A stretch of 51,497 bases of DNA from Brachionus plicatilis (lineage: Eukaryota; Rotifera; Eurotatoria; Ploima; Brachionidae), in the NCBI GenBank assembly GCA_010279815.1, contig QEOQ01000511.1, positions 282,127-333,623 of the forward strand, in the 5' to 3' direction. Positions within the stretch are counted from its first letter, which is position 1. The number at the start of each line of letters is the position of its first letter. Under the pieces are notes generated by a model. That model did not search any database. It worked only from the letters and a program-made list of their open reading frames with translations, and was not told the DNA's origin. Shown here piece after piece: positions 1 through 11,369 of this stretch. The translations under genes and the position numbers were made by a program.

Positions 1-2685
1 AATTGAACGTAAATTTACGTAAATATAAAAAAATTAAATAATAAATATACTAAATTAAAGGAAATTTTTTTTTCTTAATTTTTTTAATTTGTTTATTTTA
101 AAATGGCCTAAAAAAAATGTAATTTTTCAAAACAATTTTCAGTAGAATAATTGAATTTTGGTTATTTTTCGTAATTTAACCTTTGCTTACAAATATAATT
201 TTTCGAAAAATGACTTAAAATTACCAAAAATCCTAGAATCAAATTAGCACTGAATATAAAATAATTAGATGAAAAATTGAAACGAGAAATAACAGGTGCA
301 TGTTCAAGTAGTAATCATTTCAGGAAAGTAAGATTAAATAATAAGGTAGTAATTACACAATCGAGTGAGGTACTTGATGAATCTTGTATCTAAGCCTGCT
401 TTATATTCTTCAACAAGTCTGACAATCATTGGAACAAAATGACTCAATCCTGCCACAACATTACTCTCAGTCAACTCAAAAATTCGGTTCGAGATTGTTA
501 GTAATTTAAGTTTATTTAAGGCCGAGTGATGTTAAATGTTTGAGTGAGTATAAAGGAAGTTTTTTCTTATTTTTAAAATTTATCAAACAAATTTTTTGTT
601 AAAATTACTATAAAAAAATCATTTTGTTTGAAAATGTAAAGGATACTCTTTTTTAAATAAAAATTAGGTAATTTTTTTATTTGTTATTTAACAGAATTTT
701 TTTAAACGAAGCCGACCGACATAGTACAGTGTCAATGTAATTTTTTAAATAAAAAAATTTTTCTAAAAATTAAATTAAAGACTAATTAAAAGAAAATTTT
801 TTGTTTATTAAAATTAAATTTAAAAATTTTATAAAAGAATTCTTAATTTTTGATAGAAAATTCCCAATTTATCTAAAAATTAATACTAAAAGATTTAATG
901 AGTGACCAGATGACACATAAGCTTGGTTCAGATATTATAAATTTTTTTTTTTAATTTTAAAAAAATTTTTGATTTAAAATATTTTTGTGTTCATTTTTAA
1001 AAATCAGAAAAAATTACAGAATAAATGTTTGTTTAACTAATTAATTATTTTCAATGTTTGGAAAAGTTTTGAAAAAAGACAAATATTTGTAAATTGTTTT
1101 AATAAGTGCATTTTGGACCTAAGTAAATAAAAACACCTCTAAAATTTAAAATTAAAAATTCCAAAACTTTTATTTAATTTAATTTTAATTTACCAAAAAA
1201 TAAAAAATTTTTGTTTAATTTGTAATTGGAATTCACAATGCCCATATATTCAACTAATGCAATATTACCACCTAGTTCATCTAAATTTTTTAACTAATAT
1301 TATTAAAAAAAATTTTTTTATCTAAATTTGCATAACTGGTATTATTCTTATTAATTTTTCTAAATCGTATTAAAGTCAAAAATAATTTTATTTATGTTTT
1401 GGTGGTACAATTAGAATTTTTTTTATAATAAGAACAATATTTGGATAATTTTGAATATAATGGTAAGAATTTTGATGAAAAATGTGAGTTCTGTTACAGA
1501 ACTTCTGTAATCTGGTTTCTAATCAAGATCCCAATTAATTCCTTTTTTTTTAATTACGGATGGAATCACCTTCTAAAAAAATTTAAAAAATTTATTATCA
1601 TAAGATTTTTTTTCTTTTTCAAGAATACTCAAGAATTACAAAATAAATTAAGAGAAAAATTCCCAGATAATATAATGGGACCACAAACAAGATTTTGTTT
1701 TTTTAGTTTTTTTTCTCTGAATCAAATTAAAAAATGCAAAAAAAAAAAAACATTTAATTAAAATTTTACTTCAATACATTAAATAATATATCTTATTGAT
1801 GATTTAAAAATTTTTTGTAAAAATTATAGAATTTCAAATATGATTTATTAATAATTATACCAGTAGTTTTGCAAGCAAATAATTGTATATTTTATTTTCA
1901 ATCAAAATTTTTCAATTCACTATTCAAATTAAACCAAGAGTTGGTTCAAAAAGCCCCAGATTCGAATTAAAAAAAAAAATAGAAAAAAATTTTTTTATAT
2001 TTTGTAAATAATGAAAGTGTACCTTACAGTTATATAAATTGATTATAATAAAGGAGAATTGTATGTGATTGTCGAAGATATTCAAAAAGTTATGTATACA
2101 AACATTTTATATACAAAGCTGTTCAGAATAATTTACTAAAACTCCTGATAATGCTAGGACACTTAATGTTGGTGAAAAAAAACAACTCGTGATTGACCTT
2201 AACTAGTCAAAAAAGCTTAATTAAGATAGTTTTATTTGATGTTTTATATATCTTAATTTATTTTGGTTAGAATAATTTTTTTTTAAATGATAAAAAAATT
2301 TTTGATGAATATTGTCTACTAAATTAATCTAAATTTTCGTGTATTTTGATGATGATTTTTTTTTATTGATATAAATTTTAATAAACTTGATTAAAATAAA
2401 AATATTTTGGTGCTAAATTTCATTTTTTTGATGTTATTTATTCAATTTTTTGATGATAAATTTTAGATATTTGAGGTTACAATAAATACCCCCCTCCCTT
2501 CCGAAGAATTATTTAGGGTAAAAAATGGTGCAACAAAGTATGTTGCACTTAATTAAAGTATTTTTTTTAAAAAAATTTATTATCTTAAATTTTAAATTAC
2601 CGAAAAAGTAAGAATTTTTGTTCATTTTGTACTTGAAATTCACATTACCAAAAAAGTTTAAAAAAGCCTAAAAAATGGCATATTT
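1..2685. other. A+T-rich intergenic DNA
   Basis: No supported gene. Base runs are dominated by A and T. A perfect 14-bp palindrome (ACGTAAATTTACGT) lies at 7-20. A stretch near 190-265 resembles, loosely, the sequence that opens each repeat unit at 2731. The open frame at 1441-1761 starts on TTG, is dominated by Phe, Lys and Asn, and I treat it as chance. Confidence 0.6.
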
Positions 2686-2717
2686 TTTTACGTAATTTTT
2701 CGAAAAATTACGTAAAA
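2686..2717. repeat. Perfect 32-bp palindrome
   Basis: The two halves are exact reverse complements around the central TTCGAA (half-site begins TTTTACGTAATTTTTC). It lies directly before the first unit of the 2731-4108 repeat cluster and may be the end of that element or a cruciform-forming site. Confidence 0.8.
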
Positions 2718-2730
2718 TTACCAAAAACTC

Positions 2731-4108
2731 TGGTATCAAATCAGCAGTGTATTTAGTTGAAAATTTATTTTAGACATTTTTTAAACCAAAAAATATTAAG
2801 ATGAACAGATAATCAAAATTAAAGCGAATTTTAAATTTTAAATTTTAAACTGACTGTGAACCAGACTTGTTTTTAAATCGCAAATTTAAGTCAAAGTTTA
2901 AAAATTTAAAATTTTAAATTAACATGACTTGAAAAAAAGATAAAAAATTCTAAGTCATAAACTTGACTTTAAAAAATTTTCTTTCAAAAGTCCAAGAACA
3001 GGCTTTAAAATTTTGAATACTAAAGAAGAATTGAAAAGACTTTTATGCTAAAATTGCAAGAAAATTCTGATATTTGGCAAATCTATTTGCATTAGACAAC
3101 CCAAGAGTATAAAAAAAGTCCGGACTTTTTTTAAAAAAAAAATTTATAGTCTTTGCTCAGATTTTTGAAAAAAAAAATAAAAAAAAAGTCCGGACTTTTT
3201 TTGGGACTTTTAAACAACTCTTTAAAATTACCATAACGCCTGGTATCAAATCAGCAGTGTATTTAGTTGAAATTTTTATTTTAGACATTTTTTAAACCAA
3301 GAAAAAATAAAGATAAACAGAGAATCAAAATAAAAGAAAATTTTAAAATTTTAAAGTTTTAAACTGACTGTGAACCAGACTTTTTTTAAGTAGCAAATTT
3401 CAGTGAAAGTTACAAAATTTTAAGCCAAAGTCATGACTTAATTAAAAAATTTAAAAAATTTAAATTTAAAAAATTTAAAATTAACAAGACTTTAACAGAA
3501 AAAAAATTTTTTTCTAAAGTCCAAGAACAGGCTTTAAAATTTTGAATACTGAAGAAGAAATTTATGCTAAAATTGCATGAAAATTCTTATATATGACAGA
3601 TCTATTTGCATTAGACAACTTAAGACTTCAGAAATTTTTTGATATGAAGCCAGTTCTAGCAAATTAAAAAAGAAATTTTAAAGTCCGAACTTGGACTTTT
3701 TTTTGTGACTCATAAACAACTATGGGTAAAATTACATATCCTTACCGAATAAAATTCAAATTAGCCTTTTATAAAAGCACTGTGTAATAAAAAAAAAATT
3801 TTTAACTTGTGGTATCTTTTGTTTAAAAGACCAAGTTAAATATATTGAAAAAATTTTTAAAAAATTTAATGTCTTTGCTCAGATTTTTGAAAAAAAAATT
3901 TTAAAAAAGTCCGGACTTTTTTCGGGACTTTTAAACAACTCATTAAAATTACCAAAAACCCTGGTATCAAATCAGCAGTGTATTTAGTTGAAATTTTTAT
4001 TTTAGACATTTTTTAAACCAAGAAAAAATAAATATGAAGAGAGAATAAAAATTAAAGTCAATTTCAAAATTCAAAATTTTAAATTTTAAATTTTAAACTG
4101 TCTGTGAA
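2731..4108. repeat. Three tandem units with AGTCCGGACT palindromes
   Basis: The phrase TGGTATCAAATCAGCAGTGT starts units at 2731, 3241 and 3962, followed each time by the same ordered blocks (TTTAGACATTTTTTAAACCA, AAACTGNCTGTGAAC, and in units 1 and 2 CCAAGAACAGGCTTTAAAAT). Spacing is 510 and 721 bp; the third unit is truncated. Units end in AGTCCGGACT palindromes (3117-3126, 3187-3196, 3908-3917) followed by GGGACTTTTAAACAACTC, which is the reverse complement of the terminal repeat of the hAT MITE at 7058-7156. The cluster is therefore probably an amplified hAT-related non-autonomous element, lying just upstream of the nuclear receptor gene. Confidence 0.75.
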
Positions 4109-4179
4109 CACACTAAAGTGTTAAATTAATTCGATTTTTGTTTTATTAATGAAAACAATTGGCATAAACCACCTGAATT

Positions 4180-4236
4180 ATGAAACAAATAATAATCCAG
4201 GTCCTTAGCAATTGAGCAAACAAAATCGCGTTCTTA
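4180..4236. repeat. Left copy of inverted repeat flanking the receptor gene
   Basis: ATGAAACAAATAAT (4180-4193) and CAATTGAGCAAACAAAA followed by GCGTTCTT (4209-4236) recur as near-exact reverse complements at 8214-8227 and 8150-8178, in the matching order. The two copies sit on either side of the nuclear receptor gene about 3.9 kb apart. Either a dispersed repeat present twice or ends of a larger inverted structure. Confidence 0.65.
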
Positions 4237-4465
4237 CTCAACAGGTTCATTTACTTAATATGAACAAGTGTAAGGGTTTAACTATTGCTTTTAGAATAAT
4301 CAAAATTTCGACATTTTTTTGTTTCATTTTTTTTTTTTTTTTCATTTATTTTTTGATCAAAAGTCTCTTGATGATGCACATTTAATTTAAATTAAAATTT
4401 ATGTGATTTTTTTTCTTATCACTATTGAGTGTAAATTTAGAATATTTTCATTTTAGCCAGACTAG

Positions 4466-5983
4466 ATGATTTCGCTGCAAAATCAATGCCTGACTCTGGA
4501 CCAGCTCTACCCGTGCTACATGGCCGGCAAAAGAGCGAAAAGCTCGCCGCATCCTTTCGGCAAGTGCAGAGTGTGCAGTGACCGGGCCACTGGTATCCAC
4601 TACGGCATCGCCTCGTGCGAAGGATGCAAAGTAGCCTCTATTTTTTTTTTTTTTTTAATTTTTAATAAAAATAAAAAATATTCTCTTTTTTTTTTATTAT
4701 TTTAACAGGGTTTTTTTAAACGCAGCACTTTGCGCAAAGAAAAATACCGCTGTTACTTTGGCAACAGTTGTCCGATGGCGCCGGACAGCCGCAACCGGTG
4801 CAAAGCGTGCCGGTACCGCAGATGCTGCGAGGTCGGCATGTCCATCCAAGGTAAAAAAAGGTCGCCAAAGACCCAGGCCTTAATGATTTTTTGTTCTAGG
4901 AGCCAAGATGGGCCGCATTCCCAAGGCCGAGAAAGAAAAGGCGCTCCGCATGTCCCAGCAGACTGACACTCAGCCCACTCTGGCTGGCTATTTAAATATG
5001 CACAAAATGGAGCTGGAACATCCGCTCATAAACTTGATCAAATTTCACACTCCTTTTAAAAATTGCCAAATTATTGCCACTCTGAACCATTCCAGTTCGC
5101 TTGACGACACATACCACATCATATCGTCACTGCTGTCCGACAAAATCTACCAGATTTACATCGATCACAACGAACCAGTGGCAAAGCTGCTGGACCGAGC
5201 TTCCATTTTGATAAATAACCAGGCAAATGTGTTCGTGGGATGGGATGCCAATGTGAAACAGGTTTGGGACGGTCTGCTCGAGAGCATTCCAGCTCAGGTC
5301 AAAAGTTTAATTGGCATATGCAGAGATACGCCTGGTCTGAATGAACTGGCACAAAAAGATCTCACCAATTTGGTAAACAATCGTTTGTTCGACTATTTCT
5401 TGTTGAAGCACTCACCTTTGTTCATTAATGGCGAGAGTTATTTGATGTTGCCAAACATGATTCAGTACACACGCACTTGGATGCTGAGGATAATTGGTCA
5501 AGAAATGGTGGAGACAATTTTCAGGTTTGCTGAGGAGTTCAACTCTCTAAAAATGACAAATAAAGAAATAGCGCTCATGTATCCATTTGTGTTGACCATG
5601 CCGGACGACAATTACGATGATCCTTGTACCATAGCCAATTTGAATGAATACTACTACCGTACCTTGATGTACGAGTTCGATTTGAACAGAAGAAATAGCT
5701 TTTTTGTGACCAAGTGGAAGAGTTTAGTGGCAAAATTGCCGCAAATAAATGAAATTCAGATGAAGCATATTGGCGGTCTTAAGCCGGAGAGTAAGACTTT
5801 TTTTTGGTTCTGTCAACTGTTGGTTTAATTTTGACTCGTAGCTGATACGGTTGATAATTCGCAGCTAGTCGAGAATGGCTCGTTCAATAGCCTCATAGAT
5901 AATTTAAGGAATTTAGGTACTCTAGTTTTAAATTGATTATTAGTTAATTAGTTATTGTAATTGCAGAGAGTTCTACCTTTTAA
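4466..5983 (+). CDS. Nuclear receptor (NR1-like DNA-binding domain), 5 exons, 429 aa
   Basis: Ligand-type nuclear transcription factor. Exons: 4466-4630, 4709-4850, 4900-5790, 5842-5916, 5967-5983; introns of 78, 49, 51 and 50 bp are all GT..AG and the phases join. Zinc finger 1 uses C34, C37, C51, C54; finger 2 uses C70, C76, C86, C89, with P-box CEGCKGFFKR split by intron 1 exactly after the Lys. The post-finger segment GRIPKAEKEKA (107-117) resembles the E75/Rev-erb group. The ligand-binding domain (about 165-410) is divergent but keeps a helix 3-5 signature (ICRDTPGLNELAQKDLTNLV, 242-261) and a helix 8-9 pattern near 310-329. I see no AF-2 activation helix at the C-terminus, which ends NLESSTF. 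The start is fixed by a TAG directly before the ATG; an acceptor (CATTTTAG) ends at 4456, so a leader exon or trans-splice is likely. If intron 4 were retained the protein would end at 5936. Exact subfamily is not resolved. Confidence 0.93.
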
Positions 5984-7049
5984 ACGTAAAGCTTCTTTTA
6001 AAATCATTTTAAATAAAATTAGCTATTTAATTATTATTTTTTTTTATTTTAAATGATCGTTTCTAGAAAATAATTTATTTTTATTTTTAGATTGTTGAAC
6101 AAAAATGGATGAAGATTTGTACTTAATTTTAAATTTTTGCATAGAAAATTTTTAATTTTTTTATCATTCTAAATTAATAAAAATTTCAATTTATTAAATT
6201 TATTTTATTTTATTTTTTGATTTGATAAATTTGCTAAAGATAATTGGCATCTTGAAGTTGATGATCTATTCAATATACCATTTTAATTTAAAGAGTTTAT
6301 CATTTGATATTAAAATTAATCTTTGAATTAATTTTTATTGTAAATTGGTTTACATGTTATGTAGATTTAAAAAATAAAAAAAAAATTTATTTCAAAAATA
6401 TTTGTAGAAAAGATCGATCTTTTAATTTTAATATTTGAAATTTCATTTTTAAATTTAATTTTAATTTTGGGTGCTAGATACAAATACTTTTAAAAAAAAA
6501 ATTTCAAAATAAACTCCACAAAAAATTAATTTAAAAAAATTTAAATTTAAATATTGATTTTATCAATGGATTTAGAAAAATTTTTTTTTAATTATTTAAT
6601 TTTTTTTATCTACATAACATGTAAAGCATTTTACATTAAAATTATTTAAATAAATTTAAAGATTAATTTTAATATCTAAAGATTCCAGATAATTTTATTG
6701 TAATAATTAAAAAAAAAAAATTAAATAATTAAAATTAAATTGATAATTCATTTATATAAAAGCAAATCTGACAATGAATTTCAATTTTTTAATTTTTTAA
6801 ATTCATCTCATTTTTCTCAATTACTTTTTAAACTCCTAAATTATTTTTTTTTGATCACAATTTTTTATCATTTAGAAAAGCATGTTTTGTTCGTGTTACC
6901 AAGTCCATTTTGCCAATAGCTTTTTTCTTTCTCGAAATTTTTAATACCAATCTTTATCTTGTCTGTATCACTTTTATCTTATATATTAAATTTTTTTCAA
7001 TTTAAAATTAAAAAAAAAAACTAAATGTTATCTTTTATACTACTCATTC
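5984..7049. other. A+T-rich intergenic DNA
   Basis: Downstream flank of the receptor gene. Only homopolymer-rich sequence with scattered poly(A)-signal-like words is visible; no coding sequence or clear repeat unit found. Confidence 0.5.
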
Positions 7050-7057
7050 ACTTAAAT

Positions 7058-7156
7058 CAGAGTTGTTTAAAAGTTCCAAAATAAAGTCCAAGTCGGGACT
7101 TTAAATTTTATTTTTTTTTAAAAAAAGTCCGGACTTGTGACTTTTAAACAACTCTG
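7058..7156. mobile_element. hAT-type MITE with 8-bp target duplication
   Basis: A 99-bp element bounded by perfect 16-bp inverted repeats (CAGAGTTGTTTAAAAG at the left, its complement at the right). It is flanked by ACTTAAAT (7050-7057) and ATTTAAAT (7157-7164), an 8-bp TSD with one mismatch, as expected of hAT transposition. It contains the AGTCCGGACT palindrome (7126-7135) also found in the 2731-4108 repeats, and shares its terminal repeat with the larger hAT remnant at 41723. Non-coding; presumably mobilised in trans by a related transposase. Confidence 0.88.
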
Positions 7157-7164
7157 ATTTAAAT

Positions 7165-9248
7165 TCTATAAAAAAATATTCAATTAAAATTTTCGATTGT
7201 AATTAAATTAAAAAATATGTATATTTGTTAAAATTTAACACCAAGTAATTCAAGTTAAACAATTAAGATTTTGAAGCAAATTTTAAAAAATTTTATCATT
7301 GTTTGAATTTAATTTAATTTTTAAAATTAAATTGAGACTTTGGTTTAAACATGTGACTTAAAAATAATTGTGATAAAATAATTTATTTAGTTGTCTGTTA
7401 TCTTAAATTTTTTCTCTTATCAATTTATATGATGAGTTTGGATTTATTGAGTTTGAATATATAAATAACCTTGAAAAAGAATTTTAAAATTCCAAGTTTT
7501 TAAATATATTTCTCAATTTTAAATAAAATTTTTTGTTGTTGTTAATTTTGCATTAATTTTCTTCAATAAGTGAAAAAATAAAAATTAATTATCTGTAGAG
7601 AATCTGCAATTTAATTTCAATGATTTGCAAATTTCTCGTCATTTTTCCCAATAAATTATACAACAATTCTTAGAGAAAAAAAATTGCTAAAATTAAAAAA
7701 AAAAGTAAATTATTTATTTTAATATTTTAAGTTAGTATTAAAGATGTCAAAGCTCGTTTTGATCATGAGATCAATTTTGAAGTTAAAAACATTCAAGCTT
7801 TCCTTATTAATTAATATCAATTTGATTTTTAAATAATTGGAGAAAAAATTCAAAAAATTTAAGTTAAATATTTCTATGTTTTGCTTTATTAATATTTTTT
7901 TGTTTATTTTTTTAAATCAATAATATAAATTTTTATTTTTAATTTAATAATAATTATTTTATAAAATTAAATAAATGAAGTGTTAATGGCATGGTCCTGT
8001 TGATTTACCTTGAAATTGAAAAAAAAATGAATTTAATTTTTTGATGTAAATATTTTTTAATTTTCAGAAAAAAAATTTTTAACAATAGTAAAAAAAATTA
8101 TAGTTTTAAACCTTTAATTATATTAAGTAAATTAAGCTATTTAATCAAGAAAGAACGCAGTTTTGTTTGCTCAATTGAAAATTTTAAAAATATTCACCGT
8201 CCACTTCATTCAAATTATTTGTTTCATTTTCTTAATATAAAATACTTTTTAAGATAAAATTTAACAAAATAATATTTAAATTAATCTTAATTTTTCTTAT
8301 TAAACAGTCACACAAATCTTTTAAAAATGTTCTAAACTCTATAAAAGCTTAATAAAATTTAATAATTTTTTTTTTATAGATTTCATATAAATCAGTGTCA
8401 ACCAAAAAAAAATTTTTTCTAAATTTTCAAATGTGCCTTTTTTCCAAAGTGCAGATTTAATTAATTATTTTTTTAATATTTAAGAAAATTTTGAGAAAGA
8501 TCCCAGATTGTTTGAAATGGATCTTAGATCTTACCGAAAATATTTGTTAAAAATAAATTTATTAAATATTATTCTCAAAATAATTTTTAGTTAAATTTAA
8601 ATTTTTTCAATTTTAATATTATTTTCAAAATAGCTTGAATAAATCAAAAAAATTAATTTAAAAAAAAAAATGTGTTTTTTAAAAGAATTTATTTGAAAAA
8701 TAAAGAAAAACAAAAATTTTTTTTTAATTATTCAAATTTATGATGGCTGAACAAAATTTGTTAATGATGAAAAGATTAGTTAGGAACCGGAACAGTGTTG
8801 TAAATTTACGCAACCACTTTTACACATGCAAATAAAATCGGATCTTTTTCTATAATATATTCTAAATTGGCGCTCAATTGTGTAATCTTTTGCGTAATTT
8901 GGCAAATTCACAAAGATTAATAGAGTTTTTTGTTCGATTTTTATTGCTCAATGAATTCACATGCTGAGAGGCATTAAGTAAATCTCACCTTAATAGTTGG
9001 CGCATGTTGTGCAATAGGAAATCTTCTTTGTTACATTTTTAAGTTAATATTACACTTGAGAATAAATACTAAGAGCTTAATACCTTGAGCACTTAATTTA
9101 GATTGAAATTCGAGACAATAGATCTCGGTATCGAAAAAAATCCTACTTTACATTATTAAATACATTAAAGCCTTTTATTTTTTTAAGAATAAAACAAATT
9201 TGATTAAATGGTATGAAAATTGAAAAAAAAATTTGAATCAATATTAAT
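7165..9248. other. A+T-rich intergenic DNA with dispersed repeats
   Basis: Contains the right copy of the inverted repeat flanking the receptor gene (8150-8178 with 8214-8227). A phrase at about 7966-8020 (AAATAAATGAA, then GTGTTAATGGCATGGTCCTG) recurs in diverged form at about 18130-18195. The part 8740-9140 is slightly less A+T-rich and looks single-copy, but I see no coding frame of useful length. Nothing else supported. Confidence 0.45.
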
Positions 9249-9787
9249 GTTTATTTTTAATAATAATACAAATAGAAAAAATAAAAATATGCAGCAAGAG
9301 ACCTTTGAAAAAAACCGAGGTTAAATTAAATTATATTTTAAATTCAGTCCTAAGACAAAAAATATTTTATTTAATGAAGAAAAAAATTTTTATTAAGTTT
9401 TCAAAAATTTAAGCTTTCAATTTTTAATAGAATTAATTTATTTTTTTTGCAGAATTTTAATTTTTTGACTCACATACCTTCTTAAATTTTTTCAAATAAA
9501 AAAAGTGCCAAAAACTTTAAAAAATATTTATTTTTAATAATAAAAATATAAAAAATAAAAAGATGCAGCTAGAGACCTTTGAAATATTTTATTAAATTTT
9601 AAATTCAGTCCTAAGACATTGAATATTTTATTAATAGGAAAAAAAAATTTTTTTATTAAGTTTTCAAAATTTAGGCTTTCAATTTTTAATAAAATTAATT
9701 TTATTTATTTATTTTTTTTGCAGAATTTAAATTATTTGACTCACTTTTTTCTTAAATTTTTTCAAATAAAAAAGCTGTTAAAAACTT
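9249..9787. repeat. Tandem duplication, two ~265-bp copies
   Basis: Copy 1 (about 9249-9515) and copy 2 (about 9527-9787) share the ordered landmarks GAGACCTTTGAAA, AAATTCAGTCCTAAGACA, TATTAAGTTTTCAAAA, TTTTTTTTGCAGAATTT and TTCTTAAATTTTTTCAAATA. The copies differ by many substitutions and small indels, so the duplication is old. No coding content seen. Confidence 0.8.
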
Positions 9788-10189
9788 AATTCTTTTCGTA
9801 AATATTTATTTGGTTTTTTTTATATTAACAATTTTATAAATAAATGTCTCTTGAGGCACACTTAAGTCTTTTGATTAACTTTGAAGCCTAAAAAAAATTT
9901 TCTTCTAAAATTAATTCATTTTTGATTCTAAAATTATGCTATGTTTCTTATTAATTTACTAAATTTAAAAAAGATTTAATTTTTATTCAAAAAAATAATT
10001 TAATTTTTTTTTTAATTCTAGGTTAAACTTAAAGCTTTTGAAAAGGGCTCGATTCAAAATTATTATTTGAATTTAAAAATTAATAGAATTAATACAAAAT
10101 AATAAAATAATAAAAAAAATAATCTTTTTTTATTTAAAAATGAATAATTTAATTTAAATAAAAACACAGATAATTCAATATTTTTTTCT

Positions 10190-11369
10190 GCAACCACTTG
10201 GACAACAAAAAATTGGTTCGGCGTCCCCGAGTGTATCTTCCCAATAATGCTTACTCTGGATTTAGCCTGAGATTCCATTTTTTATGAATATATAAATTTT
10301 TTTTTATTATTTTATTTTATTTTTTTTAGTATGATAATTAGTATTTTGGAGTTAAAAAGTCATTTTGAGATTCTTATATTTTTGTATTGAATAATTGCTA
10401 ATAAATTTAAATAAAATAAAATTAAAAATAAAAAAAAATAGATATAACAAAATCTATGCAGGTTAAGTTAAATTATTGATAATAAAAAAGTATAATCAAA
10501 CTTGTTATATTCACTGTAAATTTGTTACACAAAAATCAAAATGTTATTGTTTTTATCATAATAATGTGTTAAGAATTGATTTTGTTCTCATTTTTATTAA
10601 TAATAATTAGCTACTGCAAGAAACTTGCGGAAAAGTCCGACTAGAAAGACTTCTATGGAAGTTCCTTACAATGTACATAAAACTTATTTAAGTTTCAAGA
10701 TTAATCAGCAGGTGTCCAAGACTCAAGAGGCCTATTGACATTTCATTTATTTAAATCCATTATATAATAAATAATTTATAAAAAATAAAAATCAAGTTTT
10801 TTCAAATTTCTTGAGTCATTCTTATTTAGTTTCCTTTTAAATCTAAGGGAGATTTATTATAAAAAGACCATATGTTATTTTGTCAATAAATATATATAAA
10901 TGTCATTTAAAAAATAAATATTTGTCAATTAAAACTAAATATTTCGTCAGTTATGCAAGAGTCATTTTAAAAAATAATCGTCATTTAAATAAATGTTTTG
11001 TCTAATATTTTTTATTTTTGTCAATTTAAAATAATATTTGTCAATGTAATATGAAAGAAAATAAAAAAAGTTTTCAAAAATAAATAAATGTTTTGTCTAT
11101 TATTTTTTATTTTTATCAGCTTAAAAAAATATTTGTCAATTTAATGTAAAAAAATTTTTAAAGTAAAAAAAAATTTTGTCAATGTAATATGAAAGAAAAT
11201 TTAAAAAAAGTTTTCAAAAAAAAAATTATAGTTTTTCAGAAATATGGAAATGTTTTAGCTTCTTATTTTTTGCAATGATTTTGTTTCAGAGGAAATTCTG
11301 GGTCGCTGTAATCGTCCTCTAAAATATATATTGAAACTTTCATTGAAGTCGGATCCGACACTATTGTGA
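10190..11369 (+). other. Cluster of short coding-like islands, gene not resolved
   Basis: Three short islands of more balanced composition. (a) 10190-10275, open in a plus frame (WFGVPECIFPIMLTLDLA then stop) and in a minus frame (SIIGKIHSGTPNQFFVVQVV). (b) 10611-10691, after an acceptor-like TAATTAG, reads GKVRLERLLWKFLTMY before a stop. (c) 11290-11369, after TTTGTTTCAG, reads EILGRCNRPLKYILKLSLKS and stops at TGA. They could be exons of a gene with long introns or remnants of one. The phases of (b) and (c) do not join with the nearest donor, so I cannot build a gene model. Product unknown. Confidence 0.25.
10870..11230. repeat. Imperfect tandem repeat rich in TTTGTCAAT
   Basis: TTGTCAAT or TTTGTC recurs about ten times. 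A longer unit (AAATAAATGTTTTGTCTA ... GTCAATGTAATATGAAAGAA ... AGTTTTCAAAAA) appears twice, about 10990-11081 and 11084-11222. It lies between the two clearest coding-like islands of the preceding entry. Confidence 0.7.

Noticed and set aside
1441..1761. 106-codon frame as a gene
   Set aside because: Begins on TTG, is dominated by Phe/Lys/Asn runs, has no domain, and composition equals the intergenic background.
10063..10278. 71-codon minus-strand frame as a complete gene
   Set aside because: Only the first ~33 codons look protein-like; the rest is low-complexity hydrophobic sequence from A/T runs. Kept only as part of the unresolved island.
10180..10280. tRNA or Sm-class snRNA because of GGTTCG and AATTTTTTG words
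   Set aside because: No cloverleaf or Sm-site stem arrangement can be formed around them.
10611..10691. Structured small RNA at 10611-10700
   Set aside because: A short AAGTC/GACTT stem is present but no known snRNA or tRNA features; the reading frame explains the composition as well.
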